From assembly GCF_003991135.1 (NCBI RefSeq), contig NZ_CP016379.1:2666001-2730000 (forward strand): 64,000 bases of DNA. Reading direction: 5' to 3'. The notes under the pieces were generated by a model. That model searched no databases. It had not been told where the DNA came from and worked only from the letters and a program-made list of their open reading frames with translations. Origin of the DNA: Anoxybacter fermentans. Its GTDB lineage: Bacteria; Bacillota; Halanaerobiia; DY22613. Below, piece after piece: positions 16,652 to 25,558 of the stretch (position 1 is the stretch's first letter; each line of letters starts with the position of its first letter). Made by a program: the position numbers and the translations under genes.

Positions 16652-17326
16652 CTATTTTTTAACATCGCTGGTAATTAGTCCGTCACGGAGATGGATTATC
16701 CTTTCAGCATATTCAGCAACCTCAGGATCATGTGTGACAAGGACTATGGTATTCCCCATTTGATGCAATTGAACCAGTAAATCCATAATCATAGCCCCGG
16801 TTTTACTGTCTAAGTTTCCGGTAGGTTCATCAGCTAAGAGGAGAGAGGGGCGATTTACCAATGCTCTGGCAATAGCAGCCCTCTGCTTTTGCCCCCCAGA
16901 AATCTCATTAGGTCGATGATACATCCGATTCTCCAATCCTACCATTTTAAGAACCTCTTTTGCCCGCCTGCGCCGCTCTTTAAAACCAACTCCAGCATAG
17001 ATTAGAGGAAGTTCAACATTTTGCAAAAGATTATTTCTGGGCAAGAGGTGAAATTGTTGAAAGACAAATCCTATCTTTTTGTTTCTTAAATTAGCCAACT
17101 GGTTATCTGATAATTGAGCCACATTTATGCCATCCAGATGGTAGGTTCCTGTGGTAGGGCGATCAAGGCAGCCAATAATATTCATCATGGTAGATTTACC
17201 CGAGCCCGACGGACCCATAATGGCAACAAATTCACCTTTTTCGATGCTTAGAGTAACACCCCGCAAAGCTTCTACAGTTATCTGGCCCATGTTATAGATT
17301 TTTTTCACATCCCTAAGTTCAATCAT
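16652..17326 (-). CDS. MacB-type ABC ATPase
   Basis: 224 residues. Walker A GPSGSGKST (38-46), Q-loop FVFQQFHLLP, signature ISGGQKQR (142-149), Walker [13 protein letters not shown] and switch LVTHDPEVAEYA. It is encoded separately from its permease, as in many Firmicutes, rather than fused as in E. coli MacB. It abuts the MFP gene with a one-base overlap, showing operon coupling. Confidence 0.94.
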   Translation of the reverse strand: MIELRDVKKIYNMGQITVEALRGVTLSIEKGEFVAIMGPSGSGKSTMMNIIGCLDRPTTGTYHLDGINVAQLSDNQLANLRNKKIGFVFQQFHLLPRNNLLQNVELPLIYAGVGFKERRRRAKEVLKMVGLENRMYHRPNEISGGQKQRAAIARALVNRPSLLLADEPTGNLDSKTGAMIMDLLVQLHQMGNTIVLVTHDPEVAEYAERIIHLRDGLITSDVKK

Positions 17327-18372
17327 TATCTTCCACCTCTTATACCTCTAAAGACATTTGGAGGCCTGTTATTAAAAGGATTACGTATTGACATTTTTTC
17401 TCTAATTTCTTGAATTGCTTCATAATTGTTGATTATAATTTGATCCCCTTCTTTCAAACCATCAAGAACAGAAATCATAACATCATTGGAAATTCCAGTA
17501 ATAACTCTGGTTGGTTTAAATTTGTCACCAACTTTTTTTAACACATAAGCACCATCTTTTTTCTGAATAACGGAAGTAATGGGAATAATCAACTGATCTT
17601 TAGCCTGCCCCACTATAATCTCAGCCGAAACACTTAAACCGGGTTTAATTCTTTTATTTACCTCAGAGATCCGTACCTTAATGGGAACCACCACAACCCC
17701 ACCCTGATTAAGAGCAGTAAGGCCAATCTCAGTTACTTTACCTGTAAGTTTCATCTCTGGAAAAGCATCTAAAGTTATTAAAACCCGTTGACCTAATTCA
17801 ATTAAATCCAGATCTACTTCATCAATATTAAGTTCAACAATAAAACTCGAATCATCAATAATCTGAGCTACCGGTTTTGAAGCATTGACCTGATCATCAA
17901 TTTCTACTTCCACTTCTGTTATCAGCCCGGAAAAAGGAGCATATAAAAATGTATTTTGATAATTTCTTTCCGCGATTTTATATTCAAGAAGCTTTTCTTC
18001 TACTACTTTTGATGTTGAATTTATTTTTGCCTCTTCATACTTATTTTTAGCTCTGATAAGGGCCAGTTTTTCTGAAAGATTATCCAATACAGCCAAAAGC
18101 TGTCCCTTTTCTACCCGCTGGCCTTTGATCATATTTATCTCTTTTATCCGCCCTGAAGTAAAAAAACATAAATCTTTCTTTTGGACAGGTTCAATAAAGC
18201 CATTTGAAGTTATAGTTTTTATAAGTGAACCTTTTTTCACTGTATAAAGATTTTCAGGCAAAGTTTGAGTAGCTTTCACAGTATTCAACTTTGCAACTCT
18301 TTTGTGATAAAGATAATATCCTCCCCCAAATACCAGAATCAAAACCAAAAGAATAATAATAAACTTTTTCAT
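17326..18372 (-). CDS. Periplasmic adaptor (membrane fusion protein, MacA/HlyD-like)
   Basis: 348 residues. The N-terminal anchor IILLVLILVFGGGYYLYH (about 5-22) is followed by a barrel-sandwich/lipoyl half-motif (VKKGSLIKTITSNGFIEP, KGQRVEKGQLLAVLDN). Then come a short helical hairpin (about 108-140), the second lipoyl half (LYAPFSGLITEVEVEIDDQV) and beta-barrel and proximal domains. It bridges the ABC permease and the TolC-like channel. The short hairpin suggests a smaller bridge than in E. coli MacA. It overlaps the TolC-like gene upstream by four bases. Confidence 0.92.
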   Translation of the reverse strand: MKKFIIILLVLILVFGGGYYLYHKRVAKLNTVKATQTLPENLYTVKKGSLIKTITSNGFIEPVQKKDLCFFTSGRIKEINMIKGQRVEKGQLLAVLDNLSEKLALIRAKNKYEEAKINSTSKVVEEKLLEYKIAERNYQNTFLYAPFSGLITEVEVEIDDQVNASKPVAQIIDDSSFIVELNIDEVDLDLIELGQRVLITLDAFPEMKLTGKVTEIGLTALNQGGVVVVPIKVRISEVNKRIKPGLSVSAEIIVGQAKDQLIIPITSVIQKKDGAYVLKKVGDKFKPTRVITGISNDVMISVLDGLKEGDQIIINNYEAIQEIREKMSIRNPFNNRPPNVFRGIRGGR

Positions 18373-19796
18373 TCAACCACCCCATCCGGTTTAATTTCCA
18401 AATAGACAAATTTATTTAACTCCCAATAATTTACCTGATATTCAATCTTCTTTTGCAGATAATCCAATTCTTTGTTTTTAAGCAATCTCTCACCACTTAC
18501 AAGTTGACTTTCTGTAATCATCCCTTTGTTATATTGCTCCTTCTTTAAATTTTGGTCTAAAAGCGCTTTCTCATATTCCAATTGAGCCTTCTGATAATCC
18601 AGATAAGCAATTTTTATATTGGTCAATCTATTCTGCAATTCATCAATAATTACAAACTCAGCATCAGTAAGGGATGATTTCAAATCATCAATTAATCTTG
18701 TCTGCTTTTCTATCTCAAGGGCCAACTTCCCTCCATCTCCCAATTGATAGCTGAGATTTACAGTGAATGTCCACTGGGATTTACCAACATTCTGGCCCGA
18801 AACTAACTTATATTCAAACTGGGAATCAACTTTTGGACCTCTGGTATAGTATAAACGTTTAAGTTCTTCTTCAGCATCCAAAAGTTTTAACCTGGCCTCA
18901 TTATAAGAAACATTATTTTTAATAGCCTCTTCTTTCATTTCTTCTACTGACTTTAATTTGTCAAAAGGAACCAATTTAATCTCCCGAATCCTGTCTAAAG
19001 TCCCCTTAAGATTAATCTTTTCAAGTTCTTTATCTGTTAATCCATTCAATTCTATACCAACAAAATTCAAAAGGTCTTTCAAGCTACTCAAGTATTGCTG
19101 ATTGTTCTGTTCCCAACTGATCAAAGCAGATTTATACTCAATCTCCTTTGTAAGTAAGTCCCTCTGGGTTATATCCCCTCTTAAGTAAAGTCTCTTATAA
19201 AGATTTAAATCCTCAGTAACCTGTTCTAAAGTCTCTTTAGCCAATTGTAGTTTTTCTTTTGTAATCAAAGTCAGGTAAAACTTTTTCCATACCTGTATAT
19301 ATGCTTCCAATTCTTTTTCTTTGAGAGTCCATTGAGCCTTGCTTAAACTTTGTTTCTTACCCTCAATCTGAAGTAAAGTGGAATCAGTTTTCAACCCCGG
19401 ATAAATAGGATATTTAAGGGTTAAAGAATAATTATAATCCTGTTTTTCTTTAAAAATACCACTAACACTTCCATTGGTTAAAACTTCAAGACCAATGGGA
19501 AATTTAATTGAAGCACTTAAATTCCCATTATTGGAGTAATTCACCCCATCACTGCCTGGTTCAAGATTAAAAACCTGAGACTGACCATTTAAAAAGAATT
19601 TGGGGTTATAGTTACTTTTTAAGATTTCTAAATCAAGTTTTAAGTTATCAATCTCTTTAAGTATTGAACTTACAGGTGTTGATTCCTTTTGGGCTATCTC
19701 TAAAAGTTCTTCAAGAGTATATTCTACAGCATACGAAGGAGAGGCAGTTAATAATGTCATTAAAAAACAAATACTAATCAAAAGAAACTTCTTCAA
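18369..19796 (-). CDS. TolC-family outer membrane efflux protein, long form
   Basis: 475 residues. The signal peptide MKKFLLISICFLMTLLTASP with SYA cleavage is followed by YTLEELLEIAQKES, the usual first helix of OEP domains. Two helical repeats are seen, with typical KEQYNKGMITESQLVSGE near the C-terminus. It would be the trimeric outer-membrane duct for the adaptor and ABC pump encoded next. A TolC homologue shows that the cell has an outer membrane. It overlaps the preceding OEP gene by 23 bases. Confidence 0.9.
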   Translation of the reverse strand: MKKFLLISICFLMTLLTASPSYAVEYTLEELLEIAQKESTPVSSILKEIDNLKLDLEILKSNYNPKFFLNGQSQVFNLEPGSDGVNYSNNGNLSASIKFPIGLEVLTNGSVSGIFKEKQDYNYSLTLKYPIYPGLKTDSTLLQIEGKKQSLSKAQWTLKEKELEAYIQVWKKFYLTLITKEKLQLAKETLEQVTEDLNLYKRLYLRGDITQRDLLTKEIEYKSALISWEQNNQQYLSSLKDLLNFVGIELNGLTDKELEKINLKGTLDRIREIKLVPFDKLKSVEEMKEEAIKNNVSYNEARLKLLDAEEELKRLYYTRGPKVDSQFEYKLVSGQNVGKSQWTFTVNLSYQLGDGGKLALEIEKQTRLIDDLKSSLTDAEFVIIDELQNRLTNIKIAYLDYQKAQLEYEKALLDQNLKKEQYNKGMITESQLVSGERLLKNKELDYLQKKIEYQVNYWELNKFVYLEIKPDGVVE

Positions 19797-20853
19797 TTGG
19801 AGTCACCCCAATCAGTTTATCTTCGATCAGTTCATCTTCACCTATCATTTGATAAAATTGAATGGTCTTTAAAAAATAGTCTGCCTTAGCATTAAAAACG
19901 GCATTCTCTGAATTAAGAAGTGAAACTTTACTTTGTAAAAATTGACTTTCTGTATAAAATCCCTTTTCATATCCCCGTTTTGTCTGTTCGTAACTCTCTT
20001 TTGCAATGGCAAATTCATTCTCCTTAACTTCAATAGTTTTTAAAGCCTGACTTAATGCCTGAAATTGATCCTTAATTTTTTCCTTTAAATTATTCTTAGC
20101 CTTGACTAAGGAAAGACTGGCAATTTCTTTATTATTGTTAAGTTCTTTAATTTCCAATTCCGGTTTGTTTTCCAATTTAGCTTTTTCCAATTCAAGACAG
20201 GCCAATTGATAATTAATCTCTTTTTCTTTAATTTCAAAACTGGTATTTGTAGCTTTCTCCAGAGCCTCCTCAAACTCTATCTCTAATGGAAGAACTGTAG
20301 GAGTAAATTCTATAAACATTACCTCACCCTTAACTCCTGTTTTAAACTTTAAGTTATCAATAATTTCAGTCAAATCTTCTCTTTTTATATGTAAATTTAA
20401 TCTCTGTTCTTCCAGAGCAACCCGGGCATTCATCAATTCCAGACTGGTAGCACTTCCTTTCTCATATAACTCATTAATCCGTTCAAGTTCTAACTCTTTA
20501 ATCTTAAGTTGCAATTCATTAACTTCCACGGTCCTTAAAAGGCTGGTAAAACTGATAAAATCATTTAAAATACTATAAATAGTATCAAAACGCGCCTGTC
20601 GATAATTTTGTTTATTTTTTGCTAAATCTAAGGTTAACTTTAATTGCTGAAAACGGGTGTCAGCATTGGCCGATAATTTATTTTTCTCCCATGCAATCTG
20701 ACTATTGGTCAAATTTAGTTGAGCAATTTTTAAATCAATATTGTTTTGAAAAGCAAGTTTAAGGCCTTTTTGAAAATCCACTACCTGCTTATCATCAGCT
20801 AAACAGATGGCGCTTAGAGTAAAAATTAGGATTATAATAAAAATTTTTTTCAC
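19774..20853 (-). CDS. TolC-family outer membrane efflux protein, short form
   Basis: 359 residues starting at a GTG (20853) behind AAAGGAGGGTTATTT. A signal peptide (KKIFIIILIFTLSAICLA) is followed by long coiled-coil helices and YEQTKRGYEKGFYTESQFL, the hallmark of the second OEP repeat. It is shorter than typical TolC (about 450-490 residues) and its first half is compact. First gene of the operon. Two adjacent OEP genes could form a mixed trimer or act with different pumps; neither can be decided here. Confidence 0.88.
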   Translation of the reverse strand: MKKIFIIILIFTLSAICLADDKQVVDFQKGLKLAFQNNIDLKIAQLNLTNSQIAWEKNKLSANADTRFQQLKLTLDLAKNKQNYRQARFDTIYSILNDFISFTSLLRTVEVNELQLKIKELELERINELYEKGSATSLELMNARVALEEQRLNLHIKREDLTEIIDNLKFKTGVKGEVMFIEFTPTVLPLEIEFEEALEKATNTSFEIKEKEINYQLACLELEKAKLENKPELEIKELNNNKEIASLSLVKAKNNLKEKIKDQFQALSQALKTIEVKENEFAIAKESYEQTKRGYEKGFYTESQFLQSKVSLLNSENAVFNAKADYFLKTIQFYQMIGEDELIEDKLIGVTPIEEVSFD

Positions 20854-21112
20854 AAATAACCCTCCTTTTCAAATTGTAAACCCATTTGTTCTTAATTTAT
20901 CGAAAATTTGTTACAAAAGTTTTACAATTAAAATCACTAGTTTACAGCCTTTCAGATAGAATTTATCTGTAAATTAAATCCTAAATCCCTACCAAAATTT
21001 TTATGGCAAAAAGAAGCAAATTTATACCAGAAAAATAGAAATATTATTTTGTAGATTTCTCCGATCTTTCACCCTGGATAGGTCAGTTTATGAAAGGAGG
21101 TTTTAAAGGACT
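20854..21112. other. Intergenic region upstream of the efflux operon
   Basis: AT-rich. TTGTTACAAAAGTTTTACAA and an inverted pair GTTTACAGCC/TCTGTAAATTA near 20910-20975 suggest a promoter region for the minus-strand operon, but I cannot define -35 and -10 boxes with confidence. No gene is seen. Confidence 0.3.
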
Positions 21113-21408
21113 AATTACCAGAAAAATACTCTGCTAATGATTGAATACCTCCACCATGCTGATCATATTCTGCCAAAAGTCTATTACCATCATAAATATA
21201 CATCGTCTTCTCTCATCTTAATTGATTCGATGTATGCCAGTAACTCTCCTCTCTCTTTACTCTCCTCCCTAAAGCATCATAGTTATACTTAACCTCTGTT
21301 CCATCATCAAATAGTACCTGGCTCAATCTATTCTCATAATCATACTTATAGGTAACTGTTTCTTCAGGAGAAATCTTCTGTATCCGATTCCCTAACTTAT
21401 CAAACTAA
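21113..21408 (-). pseudogene. Rhs core fragment
   Basis: The minus strand encodes the conserved stretch from NRIQKISPE through LSQVLFDDGTEV and YDGNRLLAEYDQHGGGIQ to EYFSGN, with substitutions and frameshifts. It stops before the rest of the core. Its 5' side joins the TPR gene's tail and hairpin (21425-21458), the same joint as at 37440, 48918 and 57178. Confidence 0.75.
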
Positions 21409-21424
21409 ATATCTACACAAATTG

Positions 21425-21458
21425 GGTCTCTCCTTCAATATTAAATGAAAGAGAGACC
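21425..21458 (-). repeat. GGGTCTCTC hairpin joining TPR gene and Rhs fragment
   Basis: GGGTCTCTC and GAGAGACCC pair around a loop of about 16-18 bases. Copies follow TPR genes or fragments at 26869-26903, 37440-37473, 48918-48952 and 57178-57212; a damaged one is at 24195-24230. No T-run follows, so a strong terminator role is doubtful. Confidence 0.6.
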
Positions 21459-21467
21459 CCTCTATAA

Positions 21468-22538
21468 TTAATTCTTATCCTGTTCACTCAATTTTCTTTC
21501 TATTATTTTTCGGAGTTCAATTACTTCTTTATCACTTGAATCATATTGCTTCAACCAATTTAAAGCATTCTCATAATCACCTAGTTTATAATATGCCATA
21601 GCCATCAGATACCCATCAATCTCATCATAATATATACACTCTAGCAGAGTCTCTATTGTTTTCTCATACTCCCCTAAAATATAGTATAAATGTGCCAGAC
21701 CATTATAATTTTCAGCTCTATTATCATATCTAATTGCATTCTTATAACTAATTTCTGCTTTTTTATATAATCCCTTTCGCTTATAAATCTCTCCTAAATC
21801 TCGATACGACAGAGAAAGAGTATCATCTTTTTCTAAAGCCTTTTCATGAACAATCATTGCAGTATCAATATTTCCAGAAAATGCATAAAGTAAATTACCA
21901 ATACGCGATAAAACTTCACCAGTTGCATTTTCCAATGGAATTAATTTCTTAAGTTCTTCAAATGAAATGACTGATAAGTCATATTTATCAGAATAAAATA
22001 AGCAGAGTTGTATATAATTAGAAGCTTCATTGGGATCTGATTTAATTCCCTTTTTATAGATTTCCACCCTTCTTTCTCCTTCATAACAAAGAGCTAAACT
22101 GGCATATGCTTTACCATACGTGGGATCTATATCTATAACATTCTCAAAATATAATTTGGCTTGCTCTTTATTATTTTCCTTTAATGCCATTTTACCCAAA
22201 TAATAGTAAGCATTTGCTACACCAGGTAATTTTTCATTTCCATGATATTTGATCAATTGCTCAAAGTATTTCCTTGCCTCATCATATTTTCCCTTATACT
22301 CCAACCAAAAACCTAAGTCATGAAGAGCTTCATAACTATCCGGCTTATATTTAACAGCTTTTTTTAGATTACGTATTACACCAGAAATATTCATGGCCAT
22401 AAGTGACTTATGCGCTCTTTCAACGTACTTTTTATATTGTTCCTCTGGATTTAAAGTTAAACGATATCCGATATAAATTAATATTATTAACAACAGTATT
22501 ATTATTATTATTTTCTTATATTTCTTTATAACTTTCAT
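21468..22538 (-). CDS. Membrane-anchored TPR protein
   Basis: 356 residues. A single N-terminal helix (about 8-27, IIIIILLLIILIYIGYRL) is followed by seven or more tetratricopeptide repeats, such as YYYLGKMALKENNKEQAKLYF and LSYRDLGEIYKRKGLYKKAE. The family recurs at 22613, 24479, 26914 (broken), 49838, 57221 and more distantly 59213, and elsewhere directly follows Rhs genes with beta-rich CTs. That suggests a partner or immunity role, acting on the outer face of the inner membrane. Here the Rhs CT is missing and another TPR gene lies upstream. TPRs mediate protein binding; no enzyme motif is seen. Confidence 0.8.
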   Translation of the reverse strand: MKVIKKYKKIIIIILLLIILIYIGYRLTLNPEEQYKKYVERAHKSLMAMNISGVIRNLKKAVKYKPDSYEALHDLGFWLEYKGKYDEARKYFEQLIKYHGNEKLPGVANAYYYLGKMALKENNKEQAKLYFENVIDIDPTYGKAYASLALCYEGERRVEIYKKGIKSDPNEASNYIQLCLFYSDKYDLSVISFEELKKLIPLENATGEVLSRIGNLLYAFSGNIDTAMIVHEKALEKDDTLSLSYRDLGEIYKRKGLYKKAEISYKNAIRYDNRAENYNGLAHLYYILGEYEKTIETLLECIYYDEIDGYLMAMAYYKLGDYENALNWLKQYDSSDKEVIELRKIIERKLSEQDKN

Positions 22539-22612
22539 CTCTCAGCTCCCCAAAATTTGAAATATTTTGTTCAAATCAGGAACTCTTACTCGCTCTGTTT
22601 ACAGTTAAATGG

Positions 22613-23704
22613 TCATTCTTCTTGTTCTTTTATCTTTTGTTGTAATCTTTTGCGAAACTCAACTATATCATCATTATCTGCATCACACCGTTTTAACCAA
22701 TATAAAGCATTTTCATAATCCCCCAATTTATAGTAAGCCCTGGCTAATAAATAAATTCCCTCATTATTTGAGTCAAAATCTTCATAATAAATACACTCAC
22801 GAAGTGTTTCCACTGTTTCCTTATATTTCCCAAGTTTATAATATAATCTGGCAAGATTAATAAAGTTTAAAACTTCCTGGTCATACTCAATAGCTTGCTT
22901 ATAACTTTTTTCGGCCTTTTCATATAACCCTTTTTCTTCATAAATACTTCCCAATTCTCGATGTGACATCTCAAGAGTTTCATTTTTTTCTAATGCTTTT
23001 TCATGGATAATCATCGCAACATCCTTATTCGAGTACTCATAAAAAATATGACCAATTTTTGATAAAACCAGACTATTTGCCCCTTCCAGTGGAATTAAAT
23101 CCTGAAGCTCTTCAAAGGAAATCGTTGATAAATCATATCCATTATCTTTATAATAAGTTAGCAAACCTATATAATTCTCAACATCCCATGAGGCATTTTC
23201 AATTCCTTTTCTATATATCTCAATTTTCGTCTCACCTTCATGACATAAAGCCAAACCAGCATATGCTTCCCCATATTCTGGTTCAATCTCTATAGCTTTC
23301 TCAAAATATTTAATTGCTTTAGTTTTATTGTTTTCTTTTACTGCTATCATACCTAAATAATAATAGGTTTCCGCTATACCCCGTGTCTTTAAATGACCAT
23401 GATATTGAAGTATTTGTTGAAAATATTTCCTGGCGCCCTCATAATCTCCGTACTGATATAATAAATGTGCTAATGCTGAAGTACTGTTGTAATCATCTGG
23501 TTTAGAGGAAACAGTCTTTTTTAATGCACTGATAAAAGCTGAATAATCACGTCTTTGCAAAGAATAATAAGCTTCTTCCACATGCTCTTGATACTCTTCT
23601 TTTGGTATTTCTGATTTAAAAGTCAATCGATAGCTTATAAAAATAATGTAAAATATTATAAATAATATCAAGAATATTATTTTATATTCTCTTATAAATC
23701 TCAT
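22613..23704 (-). CDS. Membrane-anchored TPR protein, divergent paralogue
   Basis: About 363 residues from the ATG at 23704 (MRFIREYKIIFLILFIIF), which follows AGGAGGGGTAAG; the frame is open to 23731. N-terminal helix about 8-27, then TPR units with the family signature SFEELQDLIPLEGANS. It is more diverged from the 21468 gene than the other array paralogues are, so it probably pairs with a different CT that is not preserved. A palindromic element lies 60 bases upstream and Rhs-like debris beyond that. Confidence 0.8.
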   Translation of the reverse strand: MRFIREYKIIFLILFIIFYIIFISYRLTFKSEIPKEEYQEHVEEAYYSLQRRDYSAFISALKKTVSSKPDDYNSTSALAHLLYQYGDYEGARKYFQQILQYHGHLKTRGIAETYYYLGMIAVKENNKTKAIKYFEKAIEIEPEYGEAYAGLALCHEGETKIEIYRKGIENASWDVENYIGLLTYYKDNGYDLSTISFEELQDLIPLEGANSLVLSKIGHIFYEYSNKDVAMIIHEKALEKNETLEMSHRELGSIYEEKGLYEKAEKSYKQAIEYDQEVLNFINLARLYYKLGKYKETVETLRECIYYEDFDSNNEGIYLLARAYYKLGDYENALYWLKRCDADNDDIVEFRKRLQQKIKEQEE

Positions 23705-23760
23705 CTTACCCCTCCTATTATTTCCAGTCATTAATTCCTCTCCTCAAATTTTCAATACAT

Positions 23761-23941
23761 GGTTAAACTGCAAAAAGCTAATTTTAAGCGACATAGAAAT
23801 TTTTCGTTAAATCATCTTAGTGAGATTTTAGTAGAAATAAGGTCTCATCACAGACTGTGATGAGCTGGGCCCTTTGGGTCAGGGAGTGTTATTTCGAATA
23901 AAATCGAGCTTTAGAAAAATAGCTTTTTGCAGTAAAATCAT
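23761..23941. repeat. Palindromic MITE-like element, copy with one hairpin deleted
   Basis: GGTTAAACTGCAAAAAGCTA opens it and TAGCTTTTTGCAGTAAAATC closes it. The CATCACAGACTGTGATGAG hairpin is kept and the AGGGCC hairpin is reduced. Confidence 0.75.
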
Positions 23942-24195
23942 ATTATTTTTTCTTGAACACTACCAATTGCTTGTAAAACATAATCTTGCTTATCTTTTGG
24001 TTCAATTCCTTGAAAATCGCTAATCACCAATGCAAGCAGCCCATTCATCAGGAATCGGTGTTCTCGAATATATTGTATCTACTGTAAAATGTGAAGCATC
24101 TATTTCTTTACCAGTTACAGACCAATTTTAGCTAATCATAGATAACCTGTATATGCAGACGATTGAGCTTATCATATAATTCTTCCTATAAATGG
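23942..24195 (-). pseudogene. Debris of an Rhs repeat and an unknown CT
   Basis: One frame reads VTGKEIDASHFTVDTIYSRT then PIPDEWAACIGD before a stop, and upstream of it YDKLNRLHIQ resembles an Rhs YD repeat. Several stops follow. It may be the remains of the CT once paired with the divergent TPR gene at 22613. I do not recognise the domain. Confidence 0.35.
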
Positions 24196-24235
24196 ATCTC
24201 TCCTTCAATATCAAATGAAAGAGAGATGTCTCTGG

Positions 24236-24450
24236 CAAAGTAAAAATGGAGCATTTGGCCAAGTAATTATACAAAAAATATTCAAATTACAGCTTTACAT
24301 GGAGAAAAGGGTATGATAGGCTAAATAGCCTGGCAAATTAACTTCTGCCCGCATTTGTCTTAAATCATACCCTTAGAGGCTCCATGTCAAGCTGTAATTT
24401 GAATCACATTTGATGAATAAAAATACGGCCAAATGCAGGATTTTTATATT
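24236..24450. repeat. Nested palindrome (~215 bp), unrelated to the main MITE family
   Basis: Outer arms AAAAATGGAGCATTTGGCC and GGCCAAATGCAGGATTTTT pair at 16 of 19. Middle arms at 24280-24304 and 24380-24404 pair at 24 of 25. Inner arms AAGGGTATGAT and ATCATACCCTT are perfect. There is no ORF. It sits inside a damaged copy of the GGGTCTCTC hairpin. Confidence 0.7.
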
Positions 24451-24478
24451 ACCAAAAACAAGAGAGACCCATCTATAA

Positions 24479-25543
24479 TTAATTCTTATTTTGTTCACTC
24501 AATTTTCCTTCTATTATTTTTCGGAGTTCAATTACTTCTTCATCACTTGAATCATATTGCTTCAGCCAATATAAAGCATTCTCATAATCACCTAGTTTAT
24601 AATATGCCATAGTCATCAGATACCTATCAATCTTATCATAATATATACACTCTAGCAAAGTCTCTATTGTTTTCTCATACTCCCCTAAAATATAGTATAA
24701 ATGTGCCAGACCATTATAATTTTCAGCTCTATTATCATATCTAATTGCATTCTTATAACTAATTTCTGCCTTTTTATATAATCCCTTTCGCTTATAAATA
24801 CCTCCTAAATCTCCATACGATAAAGAAAGAGTATCATCTTTTTCTAAAGCCTTTTCATGAACAATCATTGCAGTATCAATATTTCCAGAAAATGCATAAA
24901 GTAAATTACCAATACGCGATAAAACTTCACCAGTTGCATTTTCCAATGGAATTAATTTCTTAAGTTCTTCAAATGAAATGACTGATAAGTCATATTTATC
25001 AGAATAAAATAAGCAGAGTTGTATATAATTAGAAGCTTCATTGGGATCTGATTTGATTCCCTTTTTATAGATTTCCACCCTTTTTTCTCCTTCATAACAA
25101 AGAGCTAAACTGGCATATGCTTTACCATACGTAGGATCTATATCTATAACCTTCTCAAAATATAATTTGGCTCGTTCTTTATTATCTTCCTTTAATGCCA
25201 TTTTACCCAAATAATAGTAAGCATTTGCTACACCAGGTAATTTTTCATTTCCATGATATTTGATCAATTGCTCAAAGTATTTCCTTGCCTCATCATATTT
25301 TCCCTTATACTCCAACCAAAAACCTAAGTCATGAAGAGCTTCATAACTATCCGGCTTATATTTAACAGCTTCTTTTAGATTACGTATTACACCAGAAATA
25401 TTCATGGCCATAAGTGACTTATGAGCTTTTTCAACATACCTTTCATATCGTTCCTCTGGATTTAAAGTTAAACGATACCCAATATAAATTAATATTATTA
25501 ACAACAGTATTATCATTTTCTTATACTTCCATATAAATTTCAT
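24479..25543 (-). CDS. Membrane-anchored TPR protein paired with a beta-rich Rhs CT
   Basis: 354 residues, very similar to the 21468 product. N-terminal helix MIILLLIILIYIGYRL, then TPR repeats. The ATG at 25543 follows AAAGGAGGAGATAAAAG and lies 15 bases after the Rhs CT stop (25559), so the two are expressed together. The same order, CT then TPR, is seen at 50924/49838 and 58304/57221. I infer a CT-specific partner, most likely immunity, anchored in the membrane with its TPR superhelix outside the cytoplasm. Confidence 0.82.
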   Translation of the reverse strand: MKFIWKYKKMIILLLIILIYIGYRLTLNPEERYERYVEKAHKSLMAMNISGVIRNLKEAVKYKPDSYEALHDLGFWLEYKGKYDEARKYFEQLIKYHGNEKLPGVANAYYYLGKMALKEDNKERAKLYFEKVIDIDPTYGKAYASLALCYEGEKRVEIYKKGIKSDPNEASNYIQLCLFYSDKYDLSVISFEELKKLIPLENATGEVLSRIGNLLYAFSGNIDTAMIVHEKALEKDDTLSLSYGDLGGIYKRKGLYKKAEISYKNAIRYDNRAENYNGLAHLYYILGEYEKTIETLLECIYYDKIDRYLMTMAYYKLGDYENALYWLKQYDSSDEEVIELRKIIEGKLSEQNKN

Positions 25544-25558
25544 CTTTTATCTCCTCCT

